Shown: positions 8,076-19,570 of the stretch, in pieces
Position numbering within the stretch: position 1 is the first letter of the stretch
Layout: every line of letters begins with the position of its first letter
Origin: Lachnospiraceae bacterium XBB1006
Lineage (GTDB): Bacteria; Bacillota; Clostridia; Lachnospirales; Lachnospiraceae
DNA length: 64,000 nucleotides
Assembly (NCBI GenBank): GCA_900115795.1
Contig: FOXT01000005.1
Span: forward strand, 286,759-350,758
Direction: 5' to 3'
Translations under genes and position numbers: made by a program
The notes under the pieces: generated by a model
Database searches by the model: none
What the model was told of the DNA's origin: nothing
The model's input: the letters and a program-made list of their open reading frames with translations, nothing else

Positions 8076-10448
8076 ATGAAACTATTTGCAGATGGGTTTA
8101 AGGAGTTGAAGCGGGCTAGTGAACCGCTTTATAAAACGCCAAAATCCATACAGGAAACCATTGAGATTATGGCGGTGGCTGAAAATGGGATTTTTGAAGT
8201 GGCGAAGAACCATTTTTCCAAAAGTTACCGTTTTTGCGATATTAACTATACTACCGCTACGGAGGATGAGCAGATCAGCATATTTGAGCGATACTGCAAA
8301 TTCTTAAATTCCCTTGATTGTAACTATAAGATTACAATCAACAATAAGAATAAAAACATGAAAGAGATGCGGAACAAGGTAATGCTGCCTTTAAGTGATG
8401 ATGGGTACGATAAGTATCGCAAGGTGTATAACGACATCATCGAAGAGAAGATTATTGAAGGAAGGCAGGGCATTGAGCAGGAGCGATACCTGACCATTAC
8501 CATAGAGCGTAAGAATTTCGAGGAGGCAAAAGCGCAGTTTGCAACCCTTGAGGCTACCATCCATAAAGCATTTATCGAGCTGGGAGCCGAAATAGTTCCG
8601 TTATCGGGAAACGAGAGGATAAAGGTGCTTCATGATTATTACCACCTTGGAAAAGAAGATGGATTTGAGTTCGATATGCGAAAAGCCAGAAGGGTTGGTG
8701 CGGATTTTCGCAATGACTTATGCAACGGGATGTTGAAGTATTTTCCGGATCACTTTGAAGATGAGGGGAAATGTTGCAGGGCGTTATTTATTAAGAAATA
8801 TCCGAGTAGTTTGTCGGACCGGTTTATCAATGAGATTACTTCATTACCGGTTCATTCCATAACCAGTATTGATGTGGTTCCGGTTCCGAAGGATTTAACC
8901 ACAAAAACCTTACAGAAAAAGTATCTTGGCATTGAGTCGGATATTATTAAACAGCAGCGAGCGCGAAATAAGAATAATGACTTCTCTACAGAGATTTCCT
9001 ATGGAAAACGAATAGAGAAAAAAGAGATTGAGGCAATTATGGATGATGTTCGGGAGAACGACCAGTGCCTCTTTTTTGTTGGTGTAACTATGATTCTGAT
9101 GGCTGGAAGCAAGGAAGAATTGGAGAGTGTGACAGAAACGGTACAGACCATTGGAAAGCGAAACAGCTGTACCATTGATACCCATTATCTGAAACAACGG
9201 GAAGCGCTTAATACGGCACTTCCGATTGGTGTTCGTCAGATTGAAACCATGCGAACAATGTTGACGCAGTCATTGGCAGTATTGATGCCGTTTAATGTGC
9301 AGGAATTAAATGACAGCAGTGGAAATTATTACGGAATCAATCAGATTTCCAAGAATGTTAATATCGGTAACCGCAAGAAGCTGATTAACGGAAATGGATT
9401 TGTATTTGGTGTTCCGGGTTCCGGTAAATCGTTCTTTTGTAAGATGGAAATGGGAAGCGTCTTCTTATCCGGTAAGGATGAGATTATCGTCATTGACCCA
9501 ATGAATGAGTATTTTGACATTGCACATACCTATGGCGGAACGGTGGTCAATATGTCAACCTATACCGACAATTACGTCAATCCCTTGGATATGGATGTGT
9601 GGAATCTTGACCAGAACGATACAAAGGGATGGGTTCGAGAGAAGGGTGAGTTTATGCTTGGGTTATGCGAGCAGTGTATTGGTGACAGCTTAAACTCCCG
9701 GCAGAAATCCATCATTGACCGCTGTGTGCGAAAACTCTATATCGACATCGCCAGAAGTAAGGAAAAGTATATTCCGGTTATGTCGGATTTTTATGAGCTT
9801 TTGTTACAGCAGCCGGAGGAAGAAGCAAAAGATATCGCTTTGTCATTAGAGCTTTTCGTAAATGGTTCCCTGAACATTTTTAACCATCAGACCAATGTAG
9901 ATGTCGATAACCGATTTACGGTATATGGCATCCGTGATCTTGGAACAGAGTTGTCGCCGATTACCATGCTGGTAATGATGGAGTCCATTCAGAACCGTAT
10001 TGTGGAAAACGGGCAAAAAGGAAAGGCAACATGGCTATATATTGATGAGTTCCATGTTCTTCTTAACTCAGAGTATTCGGCGAAATATTTGCAGCAGTTA
10101 TGGAAAAAAGTACGAAAGCAGGGTGGTCTTTGTACTGGAATTACGCAGAATGTAATTGACCTGTTACAGAACTATACGGCAACCACCATGCTTGCAAACA
10201 GTGAGTTTGTTGCGTTATTGAAACAGGCAAATACAGACAGTGCCAAAATGGCGGACGTGATTGGCGTATCGGAAGCACAACTTAAGTTTGTAACGAATAC
10301 CTCTTCCGGTATGGGATTGCTGAAATGTGGTTCGGTAGTGATACCGTTTGATAATCAGATCAGCAAAGATACGGATTTGTATCGACTCTATAATACAAAT
10401 ATCCATGAAAAGATAGCAGAAGAAAAGGGTGGTTGTATTGAATATTAA
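8076..10448 (+). CDS. virB4: VirB4-type conjugation ATPase
   Basis: A 790-aa motor ATPase that powers assembly and DNA transfer. Walker A (GVPGSGKSFF, about residue 446), the EIIVIDPMNEY strand, and Walker B (WLYIDEFHVLL, about 650) are intact, with the QNV/LLKQ sensor region after it. I take ATG 8076 as start because AGGAGGA at 8060-8066 is 9 nt away. The in-frame TTG at 8067 touches that site. The end overlaps the start of the next gene by 11 nt. Confidence 0.95.
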   Translation: MKLFADGFKELKRASEPLYKTPKSIQETIEIMAVAENGIFEVAKNHFSKSYRFCDINYTTATEDEQISIFERYCKFLNSLDCNYKITINNKNKNMKEMRNKVMLPLSDDGYDKYRKVYNDIIEEKIIEGRQGIEQERYLTITIERKNFEEAKAQFATLEATIHKAFIELGAEIVPLSGNERIKVLHDYYHLGKEDGFEFDMRKARRVGADFRNDLCNGMLKYFPDHFEDEGKCCRALFIKKYPSSLSDRFINEITSLPVHSITSIDVVPVPKDLTTKTLQKKYLGIESDIIKQQRARNKNNDFSTEISYGKRIEKKEIEAIMDDVRENDQCLFFVGVTMILMAGSKEELESVTETVQTIGKRNSCTIDTHYLKQREALNTALPIGVRQIETMRTMLTQSLAVLMPFNVQELNDSSGNYYGINQISKNVNIGNRKKLINGNGFVFGVPGSGKSFFCKMEMGSVFLSGKDEIIVIDPMNEYFDIAHTYGGTVVNMSTYTDNYVNPLDMDVWNLDQNDTKGWVREKGEFMLGLCEQCIGDSLNSRQKSIIDRCVRKLYIDIARSKEKYIPVMSDFYELLLQQPEEEAKDIALSLELFVNGSLNIFNHQTNVDVDNRFTVYGIRDLGTELSPITMLVMMESIQNRIVENGQKGKATWLYIDEFHVLLNSEYSAKYLQQLWKKVRKQGGLCTGITQNVIDLLQNYTATTMLANSEFVALLKQANTDSAKMADVIGVSEAQLKFVTNTSSGMGLLKCGSVVIPFDNQISKDTDLYRLYNTNIHEKIAEEKGGCIEY

Positions 10449-12282
10449 GAGGGTGGATGACAAACCCCTTGTGATTCATACCAAGCAAAAAGCGAAGATT
10501 CATAGAAAGGTAGGACGGTCGGCAACGCTCAAAGGGTGCAATGTCTATACCTTACGAAGAACGCCCAAAATCCGAGGTGCTACAGTGGGGAAGACTATGT
10601 ATCGCAGTGCTGCCGAGCGGATGAAAGCAAATGACGGGCGACGGTATCGAAAAAGCACAATCCATGAAGTGGATGCAAGGGAAACCGGATTACGGCAGTT
10701 TAAGAGAAACATCCGGGAAGCTAAGATGCCTATCCGAATAAAGAATACGAACCTCCATATTGCCGGAGTGGCGGCAAAAACGGTTACGGAGCAGGTGGAG
10801 GGCGGAAAGGAGACGACGCAGGCAGCAGCGCTCGGATATGAGTTAGCCAAGCCGGCGGTTGGAACGGCATCGAAGGGTGCAGCGTTATTTAAGAGAAAAG
10901 CGCTGGCTAAGAAGCAGAGAAAAATCAAGATGGTTCAGCCGGGCGGAAAGCTAAATCATCGCGCGGCGAAGATAAAAGTAACGGAAGCATTAGCGGAAGA
11001 TACCAAGGTACGCATGAAGAAAGCGAGCATCTGGAGAAATGGAGAAAAGAAGCAGAATAAGGCAACCACGAAAGCAAGAGTTTCGGCTAATCAAGATTAC
11101 AAGATGGCACAGAAAAACCGAATGATCCAGTTCTTTATGGATAAGATGAAAGCAGAACATGAGCAGACCGACAGTGTGGGTAAGTTAGTAAAGGATCTGG
11201 TTGTAAGGAAAATATGGACATGGGTGGCATCCATAGCTCCGGCGATCGGTGCCGCTTTTTTAGTGCTACTGGTAACGATGTTTATTGTTGTGATTCCGGC
11301 GGTGCTGGTTACTACCGTATTATACAATTCGCCATTGGCAATCTTCATGCCGTCACTTGAAGAAGGAGACACGATAAAAAGTGTGGCAGAGGAGTATGAA
11401 GGAGACTTTCGGGAAGAAGTAAAGCGTATAGCGAGAGAACATGCCGGATGCGACTCCGGCGAGCTTGTGTATGTGGATTATGAGGGAACAGATGCGGAGC
11501 CATCGAATCTGTGTGACATTATCGCCGTATATATGGTGAAGCATGGTGTCGGAGAGACAGCAACCATATTAAATGAGAAAACCAAAGGCTGGATGAAGCA
11601 GGTGGTTGAAGATATGTGTACCTATGAAATCGTGGTCAAACACAAGCATGGCAAGAGCATTCTCGTGGTAAAAGTGAAGCTGAAAAGCTATCGGGATATG
11701 ATTGATGCGTATCATTTTGATGAGGATGAAGTAAAACTGTTAGGCGACCTGATGAGTCCGGAAGGTCTTGAAATGATGGGATATTCGGTTAGCACCGGAG
11801 GTGGTGGCGAGCCGGGGGTATGCAGTCTGACGGAAGAAGAAATCGAGAAAATCCTGGCGGATATAAAGGACAGCACAAGACGGACAGTCTTATCCTATGC
11901 ACTTCACCGGGTGGGATATCCGTACAGTCAGGATGTAAACCTCCGGTGTAGCGGCAACTATTACGATTGCAGTTCTTTGGCGTATTTTTCATGGAAGGAA
12001 GCCGGGGTAAACATCAGCCATCATGGCGCCATGACGGCAGCGGAGGAAGCACGAGGTCTTTCGGAAGCAGGCAAAACCGTATCATGGAGCCAGATGAAAC
12101 CGGGCGATTTGATTTTTTACTCCTTCCAGAAGAATGGTCGATATAAAAACATCAGCCATGTGGTAATCTATGCCGGACACGGTATGATTGTGGAGGCAAA
12201 AGGAACGAAGTATGGTGTGGTATATGGAAAAGCGTATAAAGGTTCCGGTTATGTGATGAGTGCAAGACCGGGAGGCAATTAG
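10438..12282 (+). CDS. Membrane-anchored NlpC/P60 cell-wall hydrolase (VirB1-like)
   Basis: This protein would open peptidoglycan for the mating channel. A very basic N-terminal ~250 residues (Lys/Arg repeats, probably cytoplasmic) precedes one transmembrane helix (near residues 265-300). A middle domain and a C-terminal NlpC/P60 domain (last ~135 residues) follow. The catalytic Cys lies in YDCSSLAYFSW and the His in ISHVVIYAGHG. The TTG at 10438 has GGGTGG just upstream. GTG 10429 is the alternative and gives 3 more residues. Both overlap virB4. It belongs to the CD1107/CD1108-type proteins of Tn1549-like ICEs. Confidence 0.88.
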   Translation: MNIKRVDDKPLVIHTKQKAKIHRKVGRSATLKGCNVYTLRRTPKIRGATVGKTMYRSAAERMKANDGRRYRKSTIHEVDARETGLRQFKRNIREAKMPIRIKNTNLHIAGVAAKTVTEQVEGGKETTQAAALGYELAKPAVGTASKGAALFKRKALAKKQRKIKMVQPGGKLNHRAAKIKVTEALAEDTKVRMKKASIWRNGEKKQNKATTKARVSANQDYKMAQKNRMIQFFMDKMKAEHEQTDSVGKLVKDLVVRKIWTWVASIAPAIGAAFLVLLVTMFIVVIPAVLVTTVLYNSPLAIFMPSLEEGDTIKSVAEEYEGDFREEVKRIAREHAGCDSGELVYVDYEGTDAEPSNLCDIIAVYMVKHGVGETATILNEKTKGWMKQVVEDMCTYEIVVKHKHGKSILVVKVKLKSYRDMIDAYHFDEDEVKLLGDLMSPEGLEMMGYSVSTGGGGEPGVCSLTEEEIEKILADIKDSTRRTVLSYALHRVGYPYSQDVNLRCSGNYYDCSSLAYFSWKEAGVNISHHGAMTAAEEARGLSEAGKTVSWSQMKPGDLIFYSFQKNGRYKNISHVVIYAGHGMIVEAKGTKYGVVYGKAYKGSGYVMSARPGGN

Positions 12283-12312
12283 TGTAATATAGCAAACAGA
12301 TGGAGGTGAAGG

Positions 12313-15300
12313 ATGAGCGTAGATTATAAAGTCAGCAAGATGTATGAAAATCAGATAAAGAAGTTACCAAGCAGGGGAACATGGCGGAATGTACTTTATT
12401 TAGCCGGGCAGTTGTACCGGTACGAGTTTGATAACATCCTGATGGTGTATGAGCAGAAGCCACAGGCAACTTTGATTGCGGATTATGACACTTGGAAAAA
12501 GGTAGGACGATATGTCAAGCGAGGAAGTAAAGGCATTGCCATTTTTCCATCCAGAGCATTGAATCCGCGCATGCGGTACGTGTTTGATATTACGGATACC
12601 GGAGGAAGAGAGGAAAAGCTTACCTGGAAATTGACAGCGGATAACCTTGGCGAATATCTTAGATATCTTGAAAATCATGGTGTTAAGCTTACGGAATATG
12701 CCGGGGATTATGTGTCACAGAAAACTGCCTTAAAATCATTTACAGGAACGAATGTTTGGACTATAATGAAAGAGGATTATTCCGAGCGAATATCCGAGCT
12801 TTCGCAGATGATGGGAGAAGGATCATGGGATGCGGAAGCGTTGCAGTCCAGGGGTAGGAACCAAGGATTAGAATATGAAACGCAAGAGCCTACTACAGCG
12901 CAGTTTATTTTTCAAAGTATCATGTATGTGGTAGGAACGAGAAGTGGATTTGATTTGTCCGGCAAAGAACAGGATTTTAGTCAGATCAGTAAATACGCAG
13001 AGGAAGAAGTAATTTACCGACTCGGTTCTCTTGTATGCGATGTCTCCTGTGATGTTCTTAGAGAATTTAGCCGTAATATCAAGGCAATGGAACGAGATGA
13101 GCTGCGCATGCAGCTTGGTAAGAGAGGAGACGAAGAATATGGAAGAAATGACAATCACCTATACAGAGGTGGACGGATTATTGTACCCGAATCTGGAGAT
13201 GCCAAAAGAGGAGAAGACTCTTTTGAACGTAGGGAAATACGGACTGATGGCAGCACGATATCTCAAGGAGAACGAGCCACAGAGATACCGGACGCTGATG
13301 AGATTCGGACTGTTAGCACCGAGGATGCACGAGGTGGATACGGAAGCAAATCGACTGATGGAACAGATACAGGAAGCATATCTGAAGAGCAATCTGCCGA
13401 AGGCGAAGGATTCCACCATTCAGATGTGGAGGATTCGAGAACAGGCGAGGATGCAGGCGGAGGAAATCGTGCTACATCAGGTAGTGAATCGGTTCCACTA
13501 GAAGATGAAGAATTAAATAGAGAACTAAGTGAAATAGAATCATTTGGTAAAACAGAGGAAGCAGGCCAGTATCGGCAGGCTTCCTTTTTTGACGCAGATT
13601 TCAATCTGGAAGCTGGGTCGAAGGAAAAGAATTCGGTAGCGACTTATCATTACTTACAACCCAAGAAGGAAGTGACGGTGCCCCATGAGTTTATCGTGCA
13701 AACGTTACTTCGGGGAACCGGATTTTCCGGCGGAAAAGAACGGGTTTGTAAGATTTTTGCAGATGAGATTGATGCCGGAACAAGGGCAAAACAAATAAAG
13801 AAAGAGTATGGTATCGGAGGAGCCGGTTGGCCCTTGGATGGATATGGACTTCATGGTTATGATACCTTTCATGGACAGGGACTACGGTTTTTGTGGCGTG
13901 ATGAAGAAGGCGAAAAAGAAGGCTATGTTTCATGGAAGAATGTGGAAAAAGAGATAGCGGCTCTTATCCTTACCGGAGAGTATCAGCCGGAGAAAAAGGT
14001 TACCGTTGATAGCACAGCGAAAGTAATCGAGGAAGAAATCGTAAAGGAATCGGAAGATAAAAAGAATTTCCAATTTGACCTTGATGCGATTGAAACCGGA
14101 GGAGCAAAGACACGCTATCGCTGGAACATTGAGGCGATAAAGACCTTAAAGCAGATTGAAAAAGAGGAACGTCTGGCTACAGCAGAGGAGCAAACCATCT
14201 TAAGCCGGTATGCCGGATGGGGAGGAATCCCCGGTGCCTTTGATGAGCACAATGAGCAGTGGAAAAAGGAATATGAGGAATTAAAGCTGCTGCTTTCCGA
14301 AGAGGAATATGTAGCGGCAAGGGCTACAGTAAACAATGCGTTTTATACCTCTCCTGTGGTAGCGGGCTGTATCAGTAAGCGGCTGAGCGATATGGGCTTT
14401 ACGAAGGGCAATGTGTTAGAGCCGTCTATGGGTATCGGAAATTTCTTTGGCAGTCTGCCGGAGGAAATGCGTGGTTGTACGCTCTACGGCGTAGAAATTG
14501 ATTCGTTATCCGGTCGGATTGCAAAGCATCTCTACCAGAATGCTACGATCAGTATTTGTGGATTTGAGGAAACATCCTATCCGGATAATTTCTTTGATGC
14601 GGCAATCGGAAACGTGCCTTTTGGAGACTACAAAGTCTATGATCCGAAGTATGTAAAGTATAACTTTCGGATACACGATTACTTTCTGGCAAAAGCATTG
14701 GATCAGGTGCGACCGGGTGGCGTCATTGCTTTTGTTACGACAAGAGGAACACTGGATAAAACCAATCCGACCATCCGTAAATATTTAGCGCAGAGAGCGG
14801 AATTACTGGGTGCAGTCAGGCTTCCCAATTCTGCATTTAAGGATAATGCAGGAACGGTCGTAACGACGGACATTCTGTTTTTGCAAAAGCGGCAGAAAAA
14901 GATTGAAATAGAACCGGACTGGGTTCATTTGGGTTACACAGAGAATGGCATTTCCATCAATTCTTATTATGTGGATCATCCGGAAATGGTTCTTGGGCAC
15001 ATGGAATTTGATACCCGCATTTATGGGAAAGACAGTAATTATACGGTCTGTGTAAATGATGATGAGAATTTCATTCTTCAGCGTGCATTGACGGAAGCGC
15101 TTGAGAAAATAAGCATCGAAAGGATTGATTTTGAAGAGGTACTGGAAGAGGAAGCGGTAACGGAGGATATTCTTCCGGCAGATCCGGATGTAAAGAATTT
15201 TACCTTTACGCTTGCGGATGGAAAACTATATTATCGGGAGGATTCCATGATGTATCGAAAGGAACTTCCGCAAAAAATGGAAGAACGCATTATAGCGCTT

Positions 15301-18300
15301 GATCAGGTGCGTATGGTTACCAGAGAGCTGATTCGGATACAAACGGAAGGATGCAGCGAGGAAGAATTGCAAGAAGGTCAGCGTAAGCTAAATGAAAGTT
15401 ACGATTCCTTTGTAAAAAACTATGGTTATATCGTAGATAAGAGCAATGAGCGGGCCTTTCGGGATGATGCGGATTATCCGCTGCTTAGTTCCCTTGAAGT
15501 AGTAGATGAAGATGGAAATGTCTTAAAAGCAGATATGTTTTATAAGCAGACCATTAAGGCAAAATCTGTGATTGAGCATGTGGAGACCGCGATGGAAGCA
15601 CTTAATATTTCCATGAATGAGTTTGGAATGGTGAATCTTGCGTATATGCAAAGTATCTATAAGCCGGAGCAACCGGTAGAAAAGTTGGTAGAAGAACTTA
15701 CCGGAGTCATTTACTTAAATCCAAAGGAGTACAATGAGCATACTTTTACTGCCGGCTGGGAGACAGCGGATGAATATCTGTCCGGCAATGTCAGGGACAA
15801 ACTGCGGATTGCAAAAGCAAGAGTGGAAGATGCAGAAATCCCGGATGCCATAAGGGAGTATTTCAGAGCGGATGTAACGGCGCTTGAACAGGTACAGCCG
15901 AAGGACCTGGATGCTTCAGAGATTGATGTTAAGGTTGGTACAACATGGATTGAGCCACTGGATTATGAGGCTTTTATTTTTGAATTACTGAATACGCCAA
16001 GGCGGGCAAGAGCAGTGCGGAATCAGTGGTATAATTCTGGGATACAGCTCAATCTCAATAGGACGACGATGGAATGGTTTATTGAAAATAAGTCAATGGA
16101 TAAACATTCCGTTGCGGCTACAAAGACCTATGGAACAAGTCGCATGGATGCCTACTCCATTTTTGAGGCGACGCTGAACTTAAAGACAGTAACCGTAAAA
16201 GACCGGATTGAGGATGGCGATGGGAAATACCACTATGAAGTCAACAAAAATGAAACCATGTTGGCAAGGGAAAAGCAAAGTCAGATAAAGGAAGCCTTTC
16301 GCGAGTGGATTTTCAAAGATCCGGAGAGAAGAAAAAAGTATGTTACCTACTACAATGAGACCTTTAATAATACGAGGCTTCGGGAGTATGATGGAAGTCA
16401 TCTGACCTTTCCGGGAATGAATCCGGAAATTGCATTGCGGGAACATCAGAAAAATGCCGTGGCACGGATACTGCTTGGTGGAAATACGCTGCTTGCCCAT
16501 TGTGTAGGAGCGGGAAAAAGTTTTGAGATGATGGCTGCATGTATGGAGCAGAAACGATTGGGGCTTGCCAATAAAACGGTTATGGTGGTGCCGAAAGCGT
16601 TAATCGGTCAGACCGCCAGTGAGTTCCTTCGTCTTTATCCGTCAGCCAATATTTTAGTGGCAACGGAACGTGACTTTGAAAAAAGCCGGCGAAGGAAGTT
16701 TATCAGTCGGATTGCTACCGGTGATTATGACTGCATTATCATGTCCCATTCTCAGTTTGAGAAAATCCCGATTTCACCGGAGAGAAGGACGCGAATGCTG
16801 CAGGATCAGGTAGAGGAATTAAGTTACGCCATCGAGGAACTGAAGGAAAAAAACGGAGAGCGATGGACCATTAAGCAGATGGAATCCCAGAAAAAGAAGT
16901 TAGAAGAACAGATTAAAACCCTTGCGGATGAAACCAAAAAGGATGATTTAATCAACTTTGAGGAGCTTGGAATTGATTCCATTATGGTGGATGAGGCGCA
17001 TGGCTTTAAGAATATGGCGGTTTTTTCCAAGATGAACAATGTGTCCGGTATTTCCAGTGGTGGCGCGAAGAAAGCGATGGATATGTATTTGAAAACCCAG
17101 TATATCAATGAATTGACACCGGGAAGGGGAATTGTATTTGCCACCGGAACCCCGATATCCAACACCATGGTTGAGATGTATGTGATGCAGTTATACTTAC
17201 AGAAAGTAGCACTTGAACAGATGGGCATTTATCATTTTGATTCCTGGGCGGCGAATTTCGGTGAAGTAACGACTGCTTTGGAACTGACGGTAGAAGGAAG
17301 CGGATTCCGATTCAAGAGCCGGTTTAATAAGTTTATCAATCTGCCGGAGCTTATGACACTGTTTCGGGAAGTTGCGGATGTACAGACAGCGGATATGTTG
17401 GAGCTTAATGTACCCGCACTTCGGGGTGGAAAGTATATCATCGTTGATTCCGAGCCGGATGAGTACGTGAAGTTCGTCATGGAGGATTTTGTAAAACGAG
17501 CGGAGCGAATACGAAGTGGTGGCATTGATCCGACGGAAGATAACTTCTTAAAGATTACTCATGAGGCCAGATTATTGGGAACCGATGCAAGGTTATTAGA
17601 ACCGGATGCACCGAATAATCCGGATGGAAAGTTAAATAAGGTTGTAGATAACGTACTGTTTGAATACGAAAAAGCGAAGGCTGATGACCGAATTGGTTGT
17701 CAGCTTATTTTTTCGGATATTGGAACACCTCATGGAAGCTGGAAGGAAGACATGGTGGAAAAGGGGTTTGCCAAAGATGGATATTCCTTTGATATCTACA
17801 ACTATCTGAAGACAGAACTGGTAAAGCGAGGTATCCCAGAGGCAGAGATCGCTTTTATCCATGATGCCAATACGGATGCGCAGCGGGAAATCTTGTTCAA
17901 GGAGATGCGAACCGGAAAGAAGCGGATACTGATAGGTTCTACCGATAAATGCGGAACCGGAGTGAATGTGCAGACACATCTTGTGGCAATGCATCATGTG
18001 GATTGTCCATGGAAGCCATCCAGTATCGAACAAAGAGAAGGACGCGGAATCCGGCAAGGAAATGAAAATAAGGAAGTTGCGGTTTACCGGTATGTTACGA
18101 AAGGCACTTTTGATGCTTATTCGTGGTCGCTAGTGGAAAATAAGCAGCGGTTTATCAGTCAGGTAATGACGGCAAAAACGGTAAGTCGTAGCTGTGAGGA
18201 TATTGATGAAGCAACGCTTTCCTATGCGGAGATTAAGGCGGTGGCGACAGGAAATCCCTTAATCAAGGAAAAGATGGAGATTGATAATGAGGTGCAACGG

Positions 18301-18936
18301 CTTAAGTTATTAAAGGCTTCCTACGAGAATCAGAGGTATTCTTTGCAGGATAATTTCATGGTGCGATTCCCGAAGCTGATATCGGCAGCGAAGGAAAAGC
18401 TTGCCTGTGTAAAAGCGGATGTGGCGAAGCGGGATGCAGACAAAGAGCGCTATGCAGAATTCTCCGTAGTGATTGGAGACATCACCTTTACGGAGCGTAG
18501 CGATGGGGGAAATGTAATGATTGAAGCCATGAGTAAAGCAAAGACCGGAGAGATAACGCATTTAGGAGAATACAAAGGCTTTGAATTACTGGTAGAGAAG
18601 AATTTCATGGGAACAAATAATCTGATCTTACGAGGGCAGACAGACTATAAAGTGGAAGCATCCACCAGTCCGGTTGGAAATATGGTGAAGCTGGATAATC
18701 TGTATGCGGAACTTGACCGGAATATTGATTTTTTGGAAAAGAAAATCGAACAGTATGAAAACGATTTGCAATCTTCTAAAGAGCAATATGAAAAGCCGTT
18801 TGCCTATGAAACAGAACTGAAAGAGAAACTGGCAAGGCAAAATGAATTAAATACGCAGCTGGATTTGGAAAATACGATTGAGCAGCCGGTAGAGGAAGAA
18901 AAACTGGTTGCTGACTGTGGGAAACGAAGTAGATAA
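12313..18936 (+). CDS. Giant ArdC / N6-methylase / SNF2-like helicase protein of ICEs
   Basis: A 2207-aa multidomain protein common in Tn1549-like ICEs. The first ~130 residues resemble the ArdC ssDNA-binding antirestriction domain. A low-complexity Gly/Glu/Ser/Arg linker follows (about 275-420). An N6-adenine methylase-like domain has [13 protein letters not shown] near 700 and a NVPFGDY catalytic-type loop near 767. A superfamily-2 helicase has a Walker A variant ([12 protein letters not shown], ~1396), VDEAHGFKN (~1558) and the arginine-finger motif [10 protein letters not shown] (~1906). It may protect or process transferred DNA; function within transfer is inference. The linker also encodes tnpV in the next frame. 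Confidence 0.92.
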   Translation: MSVDYKVSKMYENQIKKLPSRGTWRNVLYLAGQLYRYEFDNILMVYEQKPQATLIADYDTWKKVGRYVKRGSKGIAIFPSRALNPRMRYVFDITDTGGREEKLTWKLTADNLGEYLRYLENHGVKLTEYAGDYVSQKTALKSFTGTNVWTIMKEDYSERISELSQMMGEGSWDAEALQSRGRNQGLEYETQEPTTAQFIFQSIMYVVGTRSGFDLSGKEQDFSQISKYAEEEVIYRLGSLVCDVSCDVLREFSRNIKAMERDELRMQLGKRGDEEYGRNDNHLYRGGRIIVPESGDAKRGEDSFERREIRTDGSTISQGERATEIPDADEIRTVSTEDARGGYGSKSTDGTDTGSISEEQSAEGEGFHHSDVEDSRTGEDAGGGNRATSGSESVPLEDEELNRELSEIESFGKTEEAGQYRQASFFDADFNLEAGSKEKNSVATYHYLQPKKEVTVPHEFIVQTLLRGTGFSGGKERVCKIFADEIDAGTRAKQIKKEYGIGGAGWPLDGYGLHGYDTFHGQGLRFLWRDEEGEKEGYVSWKNVEKEIAALILTGEYQPEKKVTVDSTAKVIEEEIVKESEDKKNFQFDLDAIETGGAKTRYRWNIEAIKTLKQIEKEERLATAEEQTILSRYAGWGGIPGAFDEHNEQWKKEYEELKLLLSEEEYVAARATVNNAFYTSPVVAGCISKRLSDMGFTKGNVLEPSMGIGNFFGSLPEEMRGCTLYGVEIDSLSGRIAKHLYQNATISICGFEETSYPDNFFDAAIGNVPFGDYKVYDPKYVKYNFRIHDYFLAKALDQVRPGGVIAFVTTRGTLDKTNPTIRKYLAQRAELLGAVRLPNSAFKDNAGTVVTTDILFLQKRQKKIEIEPDWVHLGYTENGISINSYYVDHPEMVLGHMEFDTRIYGKDSNYTVCVNDDENFILQRALTEALEKISIERIDFEEVLEEEAVTEDILPADPDVKNFTFTLADGKLYYREDSMMYRKELPQKMEERIIALDQVRMVTRELIRIQTEGCSEEELQEGQRKLNESYDSFVKNYGYIVDKSNERAFRDDADYPLLSSLEVVDEDGNVLKADMFYKQTIKAKSVIEHVETAMEALNISMNEFGMVNLAYMQSIYKPEQPVEKLVEELTGVIYLNPKEYNEHTFTAGWETADEYLSGNVRDKLRIAKARVEDAEIPDAIREYFRADVTALEQVQPKDLDASEIDVKVGTTWIEPLDYEAFIFELLNTPRRARAVRNQWYNSGIQLNLNRTTMEWFIENKSMDKHSVAATKTYGTSRMDAYSIFEATLNLKTVTVKDRIEDGDGKYHYEVNKNETMLAREKQSQIKEAFREWIFKDPERRKKYVTYYNETFNNTRLREYDGSHLTFPGMNPEIALREHQKNAVARILLGGNTLLAHCVGAGKSFEMMAACMEQKRLGLANKTVMVVPKALIGQTASEFLRLYPSANILVATERDFEKSRRRKFISRIATGDYDCIIMSHSQFEKIPISPERRTRMLQDQVEELSYAIEELKEKNGERWTIKQMESQKKKLEEQIKTLADETKKDDLINFEELGIDSIMVDEAHGFKNMAVFSKMNNVSGISSGGAKKAMDMYLKTQYINELTPGRGIVFATGTPISNTMVEMYVMQLYLQKVALEQMGIYHFDSWAANFGEVTTALELTVEGSGFRFKSRFNKFINLPELMTLFREVADVQTADMLELNVPALRGGKYIIVDSEPDEYVKFVMEDFVKRAERIRSGGIDPTEDNFLKITHEARLLGTDARLLEPDAPNNPDGKLNKVVDNVLFEYEKAKADDRIGCQLIFSDIGTPHGSWKEDMVEKGFAKDGYSFDIYNYLKTELVKRGIPEAEIAFIHDANTDAQREILFKEMRTGKKRILIGSTDKCGTGVNVQTHLVAMHHVDCPWKPSSIEQREGRGIRQGNENKEVAVYRYVTKGTFDAYSWSLVENKQRFISQVMTAKTVSRSCEDIDEATLSYAEIKAVATGNPLIKEKMEIDNEVQRLKLLKASYENQRYSLQDNFMVRFPKLISAAKEKLACVKADVAKRDADKERYAEFSVVIGDITFTERSDGGNVMIEAMSKAKTGEITHLGEYKGFELLVEKNFMGTNNLILRGQTDYKVEASTSPVGNMVKLDNLYAELDRNIDFLEKKIEQYENDLQSSKEQYEKPFAYETELKEKLARQNELNTQLDLENTIEQPVEEEKLVADCGKRSR
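13139..13501 (+). CDS. tnpV: TnpV-family protein nested inside the helicase gene
   Basis: A 120-aa reading frame in the +1 frame relative to the surrounding 6.6-kb gene, lying wholly within that gene's low-complexity linker. It matches the TnpV pattern: [12 protein letters not shown], then [26 protein letters not shown], and the C-terminal [11 protein letters not shown]. The ATG at 13139 has AGGAGA 8 nt upstream. TnpV proteins are small transposon-encoded proteins of unclear role. The conserved sequence and well-placed ribosome site argue for a real gene. The host protein's linker is compositionally odd exactly here, as expected if the tnpV frame is the constrained one. Confidence 0.75.
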   Translation: MEEMTITYTEVDGLLYPNLEMPKEEKTLLNVGKYGLMAARYLKENEPQRYRTLMRFGLLAPRMHEVDTEANRLMEQIQEAYLKSNLPKAKDSTIQMWRIREQARMQAEEIVLHQVVNRFH

Positions 18937-18957
18937 AGAAAAGGAGACAAGTGGGAA

Positions 18958-19554
18958 ATGAAGAAAAGAAAAATAGTAGCAGCCCTGTTGGTGGGAATGG
19001 GGCTTTTGATTATGGCAGTGCCGTTTGTACTGCGTTATCAAGGCGAGCAGGAGGCACAGGCTTTGATGCAGGATTTTCAGAAGGGAGTAAAGCGTCATGC
19101 GGAAGCGAAAGAAGAGCCGACCACCCATCGCAAAACGAAGGATGCCTTATTGTCGAGGGACAATGTCATCGGCATTATTGAAATCAAAAGTATTGGCATT
19201 TGTTATCCGGTAATGGAGGGAACAACCAATGCAGTATTAAATGCCGGTATCGGGCATGAAGCGGATACCGTCGGAATTGGCGAAGACGGGAATTGCGTAT
19301 TGTGTGGACATAATGGAAGCCGATATGGGGCATTTTTCACACCGTTAGCGAAAGTAAAGGTCGGAGATGAAGTATGTGTTACGGATAAAAAAGGGAAGGT
19401 GCATCGCTACGAGATTAGGACAACGAAAGTTGTTGAGCCGACGGATCTATCCATTAAGGAGCAGTGCGAAGAAGAAAAACTAACACTGTTTACTTGTGCG
19501 AATAAGGGAACCAAGCGGTTTGTGTGCGAATGCAGTCCTGTAAAGGAAAAGTAG
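18958..19554 (+). CDS. Sortase
   Basis: A 198-aa transpeptidase with an N-terminal membrane anchor (about residues 6-25). The sortase triad is visible: His118 in LCGHNGSRYG, Cys180 in LTLFTCANKG, Arg187 in TKRFVCEC. It would attach ICE-encoded surface proteins to the wall. The TLxTC-type motif and length suggest class B or D. No LPXTG-type substrate is encoded in this window, so its target must lie elsewhere. It follows the giant helicase by 21 nt in the same operon. Confidence 0.92.
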   Translation: MKKRKIVAALLVGMGLLIMAVPFVLRYQGEQEAQALMQDFQKGVKRHAEAKEEPTTHRKTKDALLSRDNVIGIIEIKSIGICYPVMEGTTNAVLNAGIGHEADTVGIGEDGNCVLCGHNGSRYGAFFTPLAKVKVGDEVCVTDKKGKVHRYEIRTTKVVEPTDLSIKEQCEEEKLTLFTCANKGTKRFVCECSPVKEK

Positions 19555-19570
19555 AAATGGAGGAAGGAAA

